NCBI RefSeq assembly: GCF_003116835.1
Contig: NZ_BFFO01000005.1
Coordinates: 62,001 to 126,000, forward strand
Direction of reading: 5' to 3'
Source: Lactococcus termiticola
GTDB lineage: Bacteria; Bacillota; Bacilli; Lactobacillales; Streptococcaceae
DNA: 64,000 nt
Shown piece by piece: positions 56,711 to 64,000 of the stretch (within the stretch, counting starts at the first letter, position 1; each line of letters opens with the position of its first letter). A model generated the notes under the pieces. That model saw only the letters and a program-made list of their open reading frames with translations, was not told where the DNA came from and searched no databases. A program made the translations under genes and the position numbers.

Positions 56711-58717
56711 ATGAAACTTACGGATAGTATACAATACTTAAAAGGAGTGGGACCAAAGTCGGCAGAGAACTTTGAAAAGCTTGGCATTTCAAACCTCCAG
56801 GACCTCCTGCTCTATTTTCCCTTCCGCTATGAGGACTTTGCTGGTCGCTCAGTTTTTGAGCTGATGGATGGGGAGAAGGCGACAGTGATTGGAGAGGTTG
56901 TCACACCGGCTAATGTCCAGTATTTTGGGCGTGGAAGGAACCGCCTGTCCTTCAAAATTAAGCAGGAGGAGGCAGTCATTTCAGTGACCTTCTTTAATCA
57001 GCCCTATCTGGCGGATAAGGTAGAGCTTGGCAAGGAGATTGCTGTCTTTGGGAAATGGGAGCAGGCCAAGCAGGCCCTTTTAGGGATGAAGATCATTGCC
57101 CAAGCAGATGACGGTTTTTCACCGGTCTATCATCTGAAAGAGGGAATGAAGCAGGCAACGCTCGTAAAGGCCATTCAGGCGGCCTTCGATGCTGAGGTCT
57201 TGTCTGATGTAGAGGAAAATCTGCCGGATTATCTCCTTGAAAAATACCGGCTGATGCCTAGACAGGAAGCGATTGTGGCCATGCACTTTCCAAAGGACAT
57301 GGAAGCCCATAAGCAGGCACTGCGAAGGGTTAAATTTGAAGAGCTTTTCTATTTTCAGATGAAACTTCAGGCCCTTAAAAATAAGGAAAAGGCTGCTAGA
57401 TTTGGCCGGAAAATTAGTTTTGATGCGTTAGCTTTACAGGAAAAACAGGACAGTCTTCCCTTTGAGTTGACAGCTGCCCAGCAAAAGGCACTGGATGAAA
57501 TCCTTTCTGATATGAAGTCTGACTACCATATGAATCGCCTTTTACAGGGGGATGTGGGCTCAGGAAAGACAGTGGTTGCAAGTCTGTCAATGTATGCAAC
57601 AGTTCTGTCAGGTTTACAGTCGGCTCTTATGGTTCCTACTGAAATCCTAGCCCGTCAACATGCCGCAAGTTTACAGTCAACTTTTCCAGAGTTAAAGATA
57701 GCCCTACTCGTCTCTGGCTTAAAAGTAGCTGAGCGGAAGGAGATTCTAAAAGAGCTCAAATCTGGAGCGATTCAGATGATTGTGGGGACGCATGCCCTGA
57801 TTCAGGAGGGGGTTGAGTTTCATGACTTAGGCCTTGTCATCACAGATGAACAGCACCGTTTTGGTGTCAAGCAACGTAAAACCTTACGAGAGAAAGGTCA
57901 AAATCCAGATGTTCTGATGATGACAGCGACACCGATTCCTAGAACCCTTGCTATTACAGCCTTTGGAGATATGGATGTTTCAATCATTGACGAGTTGCCT
58001 CAGGGTCGTCAAGCGATTACGACCAGATGGGTAAAGCATGAACAGATGCCTGAAGTCCTGAAATGGATTGCTGAGGAGTTGACAAAAAAAGCCCAGGTTT
58101 ACTTTATTTCGCCCTTGATTGAAGAGAGTGAAGCCCTGGATTTGAAGAATGCTGAAGCACTTTACAGTGAGTTGACAGCCTACTTTGGAAGTCAAGTAGA
58201 GATAGGCCTTCTTCATGGTCGGATGAAAAATGAGGAAAAAGATGCCATCATGCAGGATTTCAAGTCAGCCAAGCTGGATGTTCTAGTGTCAACCACTGTC
58301 ATCGAGGTCGGTGTCGATGTGCCTAATGCAACGGTCATGGTCATCATGGATGCAGACCGCTTTGGCTTATCCCAGCTACATCAGCTCAGAGGTCGTGTCG
58401 GCCGGGGAACTAAAAAATCCTATGCTATTTTAGTGGCGAATCCTAAATCTGAGTCAGGAAAAAAACGGATGGAAATCATGTGTAAAACACAAAATGGTTT
58501 TATCCTGGCTGAGGAAGACTTAAAGATGCGGGGCTCAGGAGAAATCTTTGGCCTACGCCAGTCCGGTATGCCTGAATTTCTGGTGGCTGACCTGGTCAAT
58601 GATTATAATATCCTTGAAGTGGCCAGACAAGAAGCGCTTGAGGTCTTTAAGAGACCTGATGAGCCCGTCCATCGCTGGTTAATCCAGCAGAGCCAGGTTG
58701 AAGGAGAATTTGATTAG
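56711..58717 (+). CDS. recG: ATP-dependent DNA helicase RecG
   Basis: A 668-residue helicase that reverses stalled replication forks and unwinds recombination intermediates. The N-terminal wedge OB domain (about 45-150) is followed by the motor: Walker A GDVGSGKT (280-287), the DEQH-type box ITDEQHRFG and QLRGRVGRG. Length matches the family. No ribosome binding site is present; TGTTATAAT ends 7 nt before the ATG. The bidirectional terminator overlaps the stop codon. Five TTTACAG copies lie in the sense strand. Confidence 0.97.
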   Translation: MKLTDSIQYLKGVGPKSAENFEKLGISNLQDLLLYFPFRYEDFAGRSVFELMDGEKATVIGEVVTPANVQYFGRGRNRLSFKIKQEEAVISVTFFNQPYLADKVELGKEIAVFGKWEQAKQALLGMKIIAQADDGFSPVYHLKEGMKQATLVKAIQAAFDAEVLSDVEENLPDYLLEKYRLMPRQEAIVAMHFPKDMEAHKQALRRVKFEELFYFQMKLQALKNKEKAARFGRKISFDALALQEKQDSLPFELTAAQQKALDEILSDMKSDYHMNRLLQGDVGSGKTVVASLSMYATVLSGLQSALMVPTEILARQHAASLQSTFPELKIALLVSGLKVAERKEILKELKSGAIQMIVGTHALIQEGVEFHDLGLVITDEQHRFGVKQRKTLREKGQNPDVLMMTATPIPRTLAITAFGDMDVSIIDELPQGRQAITTRWVKHEQMPEVLKWIAEELTKKAQVYFISPLIEESEALDLKNAEALYSELTAYFGSQVEIGLLHGRMKNEEKDAIMQDFKSAKLDVLVSTTVIEVGVDVPNATVMVIMDADRFGLSQLHQLRGRVGRGTKKSYAILVANPKSESGKKRMEIMCKTQNGFILAEEDLKMRGSGEIFGLRQSGMPEFLVADLVNDYNILEVARQEALEVFKRPDEPVHRWLIQQSQVEGEFD

Positions 58718-58748
58718 AAAAAAGCCTTTTGATGAGGCTTTTTTCTAA
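58714..58748. terminator. Bidirectional terminator between recG and mnmE
   Basis: TTAGAAAAAAGCC and GGCTTTTTTCTAA form a perfect 13-bp stem serving both convergent genes; the recG stop codon lies inside the left arm. Confidence 0.9.
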
Positions 58749-58761
58749 TGAGAAAGATTGA

Positions 58762-60129
58762 TTATTTTCCTAGGCAGAATTGACTGAAGAGTTGGGTGAT
58801 GAGTTCATCTGGAGCCCCGTCACCTGTGATTTCTCCTAGGGCCTGCCAGCATCGAGTCACATCAACCTGGATCAAATCAACAGGTAGACCTGCTAGCAGG
58901 CTGTTTTTAGCTTCAGCAAGACTGTTTACAGCTGATTCTACGAGGGCGATATGGCGAGCATTAGAGAGGACGGTAGCATCCTTTGCTTCGATGTTGCCAG
59001 CAAAGAAAATGCGGTTGATTTCGTTTTCGACTGCCTCTAAGTTTTTACTATTGAGTACAGAGATGCGAATGAAATTGTCTGGTAATTGGTCAATCTCTAT
59101 CTTTTCTGGCAGATCTGTCTTATTGAGAAGGATAATCCTTGTGGCTGACTCTGACTGCTCTAGGAGCTGTAAATCTTGACTGGTCAAAGTTGATGATGCG
59201 TCAAGGACTAATAGCACCAGGTCAGCCTCTGACAAGGCCTTGACTGAACGTTCAACACCGATTTTTTCAACGACATCATCTGTCTCACGAATGCCAGCTG
59301 TGTCAACCAATTCAAGGGGAACACCGCCAATATTTGCAAATTCTGTGATGACATCACGGGTTGTTCCTGCAATATCAGTGACGATAGCCTTTTCTTCTCT
59401 CAAGAGCTGGTTGAGTAAACTTGATTTACCGACATTTGGACGGCCGACAATTGCTGTTTTTAAGCCTTCCCTGAGGATTTTTCCTCGTTTTGCAGTTGAC
59501 AGGAGATGGTTCAGAAGTTGCTCAAATTCAGCAATTTTTTCAGCTAGGAGCTGACTGGTCATCGTCTCGACATCGTCGTATTCAGGATAGTCAATATTGA
59601 CTTCAACCTGGGCTAATGTCTCAAGGATTTCCTGACGAATGCTTGCAATCAAGGTTGACAGTGAGCCATCAAGTTGTTTTACAGCGATATTTGCGGCCAA
59701 ATCTGTCTTGGCCCGAATCAAATCCATGACTGACTCAGCCTGGGCCAGGTCCATCCGGCCATTTAAGAAGGCCCGCTTTGTAAACTCACCTGGCTCAGCC
59801 AGACGTGCCCCATGACGGAGGAGGAGCTGGAGGATTTCTTGAGTGACAGCAATCCCGCCGTGTGTATTGATTTCAACGATATTTTCTCTGGTAAAGGTCT
59901 TTGGAGCTCGCATGACGGACAACATGACCTCATCAACCAACTCTTCATCATTGTAAACATGACCGTAATTGATGGTATGACTGTCAACCAGGTCTAAATC
60001 CTTGCCACGAAAGACTTCTTTTGCAATTTTTATCGCATCTGTCCCACTGAGGCGGACGATAGAGATGGCTCCTTCGCCAAGGGGCGTAGAAATCGCCGCA
60101 ATCGTATCAAATTCTTGTGTTAATGTCAT
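58762..60129 (-). CDS. mnmE: tRNA modification GTPase MnmE
   Basis: A 455-residue GTPase that with MnmG makes 5-carboxymethylaminomethyluridine at U34 of several tRNAs. The N-terminal formyl-THF-binding domain (about 1-120) has [18 protein letters not shown]; the G domain has [23 protein letters not shown] and NKTD; the C terminus is FCLGK, with the conserved Cys. No ribosome binding site is present: minus-strand TAAAAT ends 6 nt before the ATG. It diverges from rsuA with only 37 nt between the two starts. Confidence 0.96.
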   Translation of the reverse strand: MTLTQEFDTIAAISTPLGEGAISIVRLSGTDAIKIAKEVFRGKDLDLVDSHTINYGHVYNDEELVDEVMLSVMRAPKTFTRENIVEINTHGGIAVTQEILQLLLRHGARLAEPGEFTKRAFLNGRMDLAQAESVMDLIRAKTDLAANIAVKQLDGSLSTLIASIRQEILETLAQVEVNIDYPEYDDVETMTSQLLAEKIAEFEQLLNHLLSTAKRGKILREGLKTAIVGRPNVGKSSLLNQLLREEKAIVTDIAGTTRDVITEFANIGGVPLELVDTAGIRETDDVVEKIGVERSVKALSEADLVLLVLDASSTLTSQDLQLLEQSESATRIILLNKTDLPEKIEIDQLPDNFIRISVLNSKNLEAVENEINRIFFAGNIEAKDATVLSNARHIALVESAVNSLAEAKNSLLAGLPVDLIQVDVTRCWQALGEITGDGAPDELITQLFSQFCLGK

Positions 60130-60166
60130 AAACCCATTTTACACAAAATTAAGGTAAAATAATAGC
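60130..60166. promoter_or_regulatory. Back-to-back promoters of mnmE and rsuA, both leaderless
   Basis: On the minus strand TAAAAT (60136-60141) lies 6 nt before the mnmE ATG. On the plus strand TAAAAT (60155-60160) lies 6 nt before the rsuA ATG. The -35 regions must overlap the opposite promoter, so the two genes should compete for polymerase. Confidence 0.5.
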
Positions 60167-60886
60167 ATGAGACTCGATAAATATCTGGCAGATTGTGGTT
60201 TAGGCAGTCGTTCAGAAGTAAAAACTTTTATAAAAAAAGGCAGGGTCACGGTCAACGGAAGCCTGGTGCGTTCTGACAAATTTCAGGTCGATGCCAATGA
60301 GGATGAGATTGCCTTTGATGGAAAAATGTTGCATCATCAGACCCTCTTTTATTATATGATGAACAAGCCGGCCGGCTTTGTTTCTGTCACCCAGGATAAT
60401 CAGCACCAGACGGTGCTTGAGTTGCTGAATACGGCGGATTATCGCAAGGACATCTTTCCTGCAGGGCGACTTGATAAGGACACAGAAGGCCTCCTTTTTC
60501 TGACCAATGATGGCCTTTTGGCTCATGAACTATTGTCTCCTAGTAAGCATGTGGAAAAAGAGTATTATGCGAAGATTGACGGCCTGGTGACTGAGGAGAC
60601 GGTCAAGCAATTTTCTGAAGGTGTCGAGCTTTTTGGTGAAAAAGGGAATCCCTTTAAGGGAGAATTGAGCGTTGTTTCCACAAATGAAAATGAGAAAAGC
60701 TCAGAGATTCGCCTGATTATTCATCGGGGTGTCTATCATCAGGTCAAGCGGATGTTTCGGGCAGTGGATATGAATGTGACTTATCTGAAGCGATTGAGGA
60801 TGGGGACTTTGCTTTTGGATAGTAGGCTTGAGTCTGGATCTTACCGGGATTTGACAAAGGATGAGTTAGAAAAACTCAGGAAGTAA
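60167..60886 (+). CDS. rsuA: 16S rRNA pseudouridine(516) synthase family protein RsuA
   Basis: A 239-residue pseudouridine synthase. The N-terminal S4 domain (MRLDKYLADCGLGSRSEVK) is followed by the catalytic domain with AGRLDKDTEGLLFLTNDG, where Asp in GRLDKDT is the nucleophile, and the later IHRGVYHQVKRMF. RsuA makes pseudouridine 516 in 16S rRNA; the related YtzG type is possible. No good ribosome binding site is present, and TAAAAT lies 6 nt upstream of the ATG. A terminator follows the stop. Confidence 0.94.
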   Translation: MRLDKYLADCGLGSRSEVKTFIKKGRVTVNGSLVRSDKFQVDANEDEIAFDGKMLHHQTLFYYMMNKPAGFVSVTQDNQHQTVLELLNTADYRKDIFPAGRLDKDTEGLLFLTNDGLLAHELLSPSKHVEKEYYAKIDGLVTEETVKQFSEGVELFGEKGNPFKGELSVVSTNENEKSSEIRLIIHRGVYHQVKRMFRAVDMNVTYLKRLRMGTLLLDSRLESGSYRDLTKDELEKLRK

Positions 60887-60888
60887 GA

Positions 60889-60918
60889 AAGCTAATCGAT
60901 GAGATTTGGCTTTTTTTA
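60889..60918 (+). terminator. rsuA terminator
   Basis: AGCTAATC-GATGA-GATTTGGCT with seven T. Confidence 0.75.
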
Positions 60919-60976
60919 TTTCCAAAAATGGAAATGAAAAAATCTCATGTTATGATAAAAGAAAAAGGAGTAATTT

Positions 60977-61273
60977 ATGGAAGAAAAATTTGAAGCGACA
61001 AGGCTTAAATTAGCCGACGACTTGAAGAGACTGCTTGCAAATGCTGAGATTTCGCCCTTTGAGCGAGAAAAACTAGGCCTGGCCTTAGAAAAGCTGGAGT
61101 CAGGCATCTTCATTCCAAATCTCATCCGGAGCCTGCAAGCAAGTTTTTATAAGCCGGCGATGAAGGGGAGACTGACGGATGAGGTTTTGGATTTTTATCA
61201 TAGCCTGCCTAAGTCATTGCCAATGCTACAAATTTTAGGCTTTAGCATGACGGGAAAAGCCTATCCTTTGTGA
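60977..61273 (+). CDS. Enterocin-A-type bacteriocin immunity protein
   Basis: A 98-residue all-helical protein of the EntA immunity type. The features are a charged first helix, LLANAEISPFEREKLGLALE (residues 20-39) and a C-terminal LTDEVLDFYHSL, as in the immunity proteins of pediocin-like bacteriocins. These act inside the cell and block the mannose-PTS receptor bound by the bacteriocin. AAAGGAG precedes the ATG, with a TATGAT box upstream. No bacteriocin precursor is nearby. An Rgg gene follows 30 nt later, which makes regulation by a peptide signal possible. Confidence 0.8.
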   Translation: MEEKFEATRLKLADDLKRLLANAEISPFEREKLGLALEKLESGIFIPNLIRSLQASFYKPAMKGRLTDEVLDFYHSLPKSLPMLQILGFSMTGKAYPL

Positions 61274-61302
61274 TAAAATCAAGCTAAAAGGGAGGAGAAA
61301 AG

Positions 61303-62208
61303 ATGAAGGGAAGAAAAAGAATCAGGCGAGAGATGCTGAGAAAGCAAGCCAGGATTGATACGAAGTACGGCGATACCTTTGTCCAGATGAGGGAGCAGAT
61401 GGGTATGATATCAAAGGATTTTGGCCAGTATATTAGTGCAGGGGCCCTTTCCAGATTTGAAAATTATGAGACCCTGCCAGATATTCGCAAGCTAAAAGAA
61501 ATGATGCAGGTCATGCACAGCAGTCTTGGAGAGTATGAACGCTTCTGTGATAATTTTGAGCAGAACCCTTATGAGGCGGGCTATCAGAGGATTGCCTGGG
61601 CAAGATACCGAGGCGATAAGGATGAGCTGAGAAGCATTCATCTTTTGATGGTCAATCTGGGGCCGGCCTTTAGGCGGGGAGCACTGGCTGCTAAAGCAAG
61701 CTATCAGAGCTTGACAGAGCAAGAGGCTGAAGAGTGTTACGAGCACCTTTTTGGTGTGGACATGTGGATGATCAATGAAATCTATTTTGCAGGTTTTGTC
61801 GTCGAGCAGTTGCCAAAAAGTCTTATTTTATCGCTGTTAAAAGACTTTTTTGAAAGACGATTTTTGACCCGCTATCAAGGAAGCACCAAATACACGCGGG
61901 AAATCTATAATTTTGCCTCACGGGCCGGCCATATTCTTGTACGAGATGGCTCGGAAGAGGAGGTCATGAAGCTGGTCGAGCAGATGGAGCTTTATTTGCC
62001 TGGGGAAAACGAGCTTTATACCAGAATGGATTTTCATTTTCTAAAAGGGCTGGCTATCTATCGTTTTATCGACCGGGAGGCTGGGCAAAATAAAATCCAG
62101 GAGATTATGGATGTTTTAGGCAGTTTGGGGAGCTATACGCTTCAAAGCTTTTATTTGAGACGCTTTGAGGAGACAGTTGGCCATCCCTTTGGAAAAATTT
62201 CTGATTAA
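61303..62208 (+). CDS. Rgg/GadR/MutR family transcriptional regulator
   Basis: A 301-residue regulator. The N-terminal helix-turn-helix (about 22-82, [20 protein letters not shown], then [14 protein letters not shown]) is followed by an all-helical TPR-like domain (about 100-295), the Rgg layout. Rgg proteins in streptococci and lactococci often sense short hydrophobic peptides (SHP). No SHP-like ORF is seen close by; the gap on either side is too short. A strong GGGAGG precedes the ATG at 61303. It is co-oriented with the immunity gene 30 nt upstream, suggesting an operon. Confidence 0.88.
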   Translation: MKGRKRIRREMLRKQARIDTKYGDTFVQMREQMGMISKDFGQYISAGALSRFENYETLPDIRKLKEMMQVMHSSLGEYERFCDNFEQNPYEAGYQRIAWARYRGDKDELRSIHLLMVNLGPAFRRGALAAKASYQSLTEQEAEECYEHLFGVDMWMINEIYFAGFVVEQLPKSLILSLLKDFFERRFLTRYQGSTKYTREIYNFASRAGHILVRDGSEEEVMKLVEQMELYLPGENELYTRMDFHFLKGLAIYRFIDREAGQNKIQEIMDVLGSLGSYTLQSFYLRRFEETVGHPFGKISD

Positions 62209-62249
62209 AAATATTTAAGAAAGCCCTATCAAGATTTTTCGAGTCGTGT

Positions 62250-62255
62250 TATAAT
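62250..62255 (+). promoter_or_regulatory. Extended -10 promoter of rpiA (leaderless)
   Basis: TGTTATAAT with 6 nt to the ATG at 62262. Confidence 0.65.
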
Positions 62256-62261
62256 AAGACT

Positions 62262-62933
62262 ATGGAAAATCTAAAGCAGGCGGCGGCCGTCGAGGCTGCA
62301 AAATTTGTGAAAGATAGCATGGTGCTGGGACTTGGGACGGGTTCAACGGCGGCTTATTTTGTGGATGAAGTTGCTAGGCTGATGACAGAAGAAGGCTTGA
62401 GCATCACGGCAGTGACCACTTCTTTTGAGACAGCGAGCCAGGCTGAAAAACTCGGCATTCCCCTCAAGTCGATCGATGAAGTCGACCATGTTGACTTGAC
62501 GGTTGATGGGGCTGACGAAGTGGACGCTGAGCTCAACGGCATCAAGGGCGGTGGCGGTGCCCTATTGATGGAGAAGGTGGTGGCATGCTATTCTCGGGAT
62601 TACATCTGGATTGTAGATGACAGCAAGCCATGTAAGCAGTTGGGTGCCTTTAAGTTGCCCGTGGAAGTCGTGACTTATGGGGCAGAGCAACTCTTCCGTA
62701 TCTTTGAAGAACGGGGTTATAAGCCGAGCTGGCGGATGAGGGGCGATGAGCGCTTGTTGACCGATATGAAGAATTTGATTATCGATCTGGACCTAGGCGT
62801 GATTAAAGAGCCTGAAAAATTAGCAGATGAGCTCAAGAGCATGTGTGGTGTGGTTGAGCATGGCCTCTTCATCAACATGGTCAAAAAGGTGATTGTAGCC
62901 AGTTCTGAAGGTATTAAGATTTTAGAAAAATGA
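62262..62933 (+). CDS. rpiA: Ribose-5-phosphate isomerase A
   Basis: A 223-residue enzyme that interconverts ribose 5-phosphate and ribulose 5-phosphate in the pentose phosphate pathway. The active-site signatures [14 protein letters not shown] (about 24-37), [20 protein letters not shown] and [10 protein letters not shown] are intact. Length is usual. No ribosome binding site; TGTTATAAT ends 6 nt before the ATG. A terminator overlaps the stop. Confidence 0.97.
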   Translation: MENLKQAAAVEAAKFVKDSMVLGLGTGSTAAYFVDEVARLMTEEGLSITAVTTSFETASQAEKLGIPLKSIDEVDHVDLTVDGADEVDAELNGIKGGGGALLMEKVVACYSRDYIWIVDDSKPCKQLGAFKLPVEVVTYGAEQLFRIFEERGYKPSWRMRGDERLLTDMKNLIIDLDLGVIKEPEKLADELKSMCGVVEHGLFINMVKKVIVASSEGIKILEK

Positions 62934-62956
62934 TCCAAAAAAATGGGTCATTTTTT
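62927..62956 (+). terminator. rpiA terminator
   Basis: AAATGATCC and GGGTCATTT stem with a T-run; the stop codon lies in the left arm. Confidence 0.8.
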
Positions 62957-62957
62957 C

Positions 62958-63009
62958 TTGCAAAATTTTGCTGAATAAGCTATAATAAAAATATAGTTTG
63001 AAACTATAT
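62958..63009 (+). promoter_or_regulatory. Promoter and autoregulatory operator of the HdiR-like gene
   Basis: TTGCAA (62958-62963) and TATAAT (62981-62986) are 17 bp apart. A perfect 19-bp palindrome ATATAGTTTGAAACTATAT (62991-63009) covers the expected start site, the natural operator for the repressor encoded just downstream. Confidence 0.85.
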
Positions 63010-63024
63010 TTTGAAAAGGACACT

Positions 63025-63741
63025 ATGGAATTTGGACAAAACATCAAAATTTATCGGAAGGCGAGAGGTATGACCCAGGTTGAGCTCTGTGAGCAACTGG
63101 GCATCATGCAGGCTTCCTACTCTAACTGGGAGCGGGGGAAGACCTATCCTAGTTTTGAAAATCTGATGCAGTTATCTGATATTTTGAAGGTCAGCCCTGC
63201 CCAGCTCCTTGCCGACAAGCTCACAGCCACAATCATCGAGGCTTTACAGAACATGCAACCCAAGCAACAAGAAAAGTTGCTGGCTTATGCTCAGGAAGTT
63301 AGCAAGCCGCAAGTAAAGAAGAGTCCTGAAAAGCCCCTTGTCTTTCCTAAGAGGCCAGCTTTGACCGAGGTCAAGGTCTATGAAGGCCTGTCGGCTGGCA
63401 CTGGGCGTGGCCTGGTTGGAGACGGCGACTACAGTACAGTTTATACGGATGAGGTCCTGCCTAGTTTTGATGTGGCAAGTTGGGTTTCAGGAGATTCGAT
63501 GGAGCCAACCTATCTCAACGGCTCAGTGGTCTTGATTAAGGATACGGGCTTTGATTATGATGGGGCTATCTATGCGGTCGATGTCGATGGTAGCCTCTAT
63601 ATCAAGAAGGTTTACCGTGAGGAAGCTGGCCTTAGACTGGTTTCGATTAATAAAAAATATGATGATAAGTACTTCAGCCTAGAAGAGAATCCAAGGATTA
63701 TTGGTAAGGTTGTTGGTAATTTTAAGGAATATGAGGATTAA
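63025..63741 (+). CDS. LexA-like XRE family repressor with S24 peptidase domain (HdiR-like)
   Basis: A 238-residue protein from the ATG at 63025, where AAAGGA gives a good ribosome binding site; an earlier ATG at 62998 would start within the operator. The N-terminal XRE helix-turn-helix (about 5-62) contains QLGIMQASYSNWERG. The C-terminal LexA/S24 domain has a probable Ala-Gly cleavage site in LSAGTG, the Ser nucleophile in SGDSMEPTY and the Lys in LYIKKVY. Lactococcus HdiR has this layout and is self-cleaved on DNA damage with RecA, releasing SOS-type genes. The palindrome at the promoter points to autoregulation. Confidence 0.9.
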   Translation: MEFGQNIKIYRKARGMTQVELCEQLGIMQASYSNWERGKTYPSFENLMQLSDILKVSPAQLLADKLTATIIEALQNMQPKQQEKLLAYAQEVSKPQVKKSPEKPLVFPKRPALTEVKVYEGLSAGTGRGLVGDGDYSTVYTDEVLPSFDVASWVSGDSMEPTYLNGSVVLIKDTGFDYDGAIYAVDVDGSLYIKKVYREEAGLRLVSINKKYDDKYFSLEENPRIIGKVVGNFKEYED

Positions 63742-63745
63742 AGAG

Positions 63746-63925
63746 ATGATGAATTTAACAAATACGCAGACGACATATAATATTGGCCAGTTGATTATCA
63801 AGACTAATCGACCTATCACAGGGACTTCTGCCATCCAATTTCCGCTGACAAAGGAAAAGGGACATGAAATGCTGGAGGAGATGTTTCAATCTGAAGAAAT
63901 GAAAAAAGCTCGCCTGTTTGGCTGA
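63746..63925 (+). CDS. Small hypothetical protein
   Basis: A 59-residue protein (start 63746 or one codon later) that I do not recognise. It follows the HdiR-like gene by only 4 nt after its stop, with GAGG a little far upstream, and probably belongs to the same operon. It reads TTYNIGQLIIKTNRPITGTS at its start and has a charged helical end (EMLEEMFQSEEMKKARLFG). There are no membrane segments or cysteines. Its place suggests control by the same repressor. A terminator overlaps the stop. Confidence 0.65.
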   Translation: MMNLTNTQTTYNIGQLIIKTNRPITGTSAIQFPLTKEKGHEMLEEMFQSEEMKKARLFG

Positions 63926-63934
63926 GCTTTTTTG
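63902..63934. terminator. Bidirectional terminator
   Basis: AAAAAAGCTC and GAGCTTTTTT form the stem; it ends the HdiR operon and the convergent partial gene. Confidence 0.75.
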
Positions 63935-63944
63935 CTGGCTGACG

Positions 63945-64000
63945 TTAGTTGTATTCTAAATGCCAGTCTCTCATGGCTTCAATGATTGGATAGAGGGCCA
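63945..64000 (-). CDS. 3' end of a probable HxlR-type winged-helix regulator
   Basis: Only the last 18 codons are in the window, reading LYPIIEAMRDWHLEYN before the stop. The pattern resembles the C-terminal helix of HxlR/MarR-like winged-helix regulators, which commonly end with a Trp-containing helix. The rest lies beyond the window edge, so the identity is tentative. Confidence 0.4.
   Translation of the reverse strand, partial: ALYPIIEAMRDWHLEYN

Overview
The window is a chromosomal segment around the replication origin of a low-GC Gram-positive coccus of the Streptococcaceae, most likely Lactococcus or a close relative. The evidence is the dnaA-dnaN-rexB-rexA order (the RexAB form of AddAB), the pth-mfd-S4-divIC-tilS-hpt-ftsH block, an lplA-pdhABCD operon, an HdiR-like LexA-type repressor, an Rgg regulator and enterocin-A-type immunity genes. 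I cannot name the species. I see no prophage, insertion sequence or CRISPR array. The origin lies at about 49.5-51.3 kb. Most long genes to its left run on the minus strand and most to its right on the plus strand, as expected for replication moving outward in both directions.

Layout. 0-0.6 kb: a very large nested inverted repeat next to a cold-shock gene. 0.9-7.6 kb: folate salvage (5-formyl-THF cyclo-ligase), a rhomboid protease, a broken bacteriocin-immunity gene, rlmN-yutD-yunD, two copies of a structured repeat, a repeat-containing 69-residue protein with dUTPase, and a Nudix hydrolase. 7.9-12 kb: ABC-F protein, HAD phosphatase, plsX, tautomerase. 12-18.3 kb: pyruvate dehydrogenase operon with its lipoate ligase. 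18.5-21 kb: an osmolyte/choline/ergothioneine-type ABC transporter with permease fused to binding protein. 21.1-22.4 kb: Trp T-box and trpS. 22.7-27.6 kb: small membrane protein, TetR plus MFS efflux pair, HD hydrolase, glycerophosphodiesterase, recO. 27.7-29.25 kb: tRNA-Lys, a likely 6S RNA and a tRNA operon (Glu-Ser-fMet-Phe-Gly-Ile-5S-Asn) with a perfect consensus promoter. 29.5-41.4 kb: ftsH-hpt-tilS-cell-wall hydrolase-like-S1-divIC-S4-mfd-pth, then ychF and DUF951. 41.4-51.4 kb: rexA, rexB, dnaN, dnaA, oriC. 51.4-64 kb: tRNA-Glu, Ca-type P-ATPase, DUF536 and DUF697 proteins, gap, recG, mnmE, rsuA, an immunity gene with rgg, rpiA, the HdiR-like repressor, and the 3' end of an HxlR-type regulator.

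Most genes are housekeeping: replication and recombination (dnaA, dnaN, rexAB, recG, recO, mfd), translation and tRNA modification (trpS, tilS, mnmE, rlmN, rsuA, pth, ychF), central carbon (pdh, gap, rpiA) and envelope (plsX, divIC, ftsH).

The most unusual content is non-coding. (1) A dispersed structured element of about 103-118 bp has four near-complete copies (2510-2623, 5738-5840, 5916-6033, 22476-22588) and one half copy (29493-29536). Its outer stem and two inner hairpins differ in sequence between copies but keep their pairing, around conserved unpaired blocks such as AGCAATGG and GCCTCACAG. Three near-complete copies and the half copy begin 22-33 nt after a stop codon, always with the same end facing the gene. 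(2) At 55-541 two tandem elements share 20-bp terminal inverted repeats and sit inside a further outer stem. (3) About ten genes have a -10 box, usually an extended one (TGnTATAAT), ending 6-7 nt before ATG with no ribosome binding site, which predicts leaderless mRNAs. (4) A 5S rRNA gene lies inside a tRNA operon without 16S or 23S.
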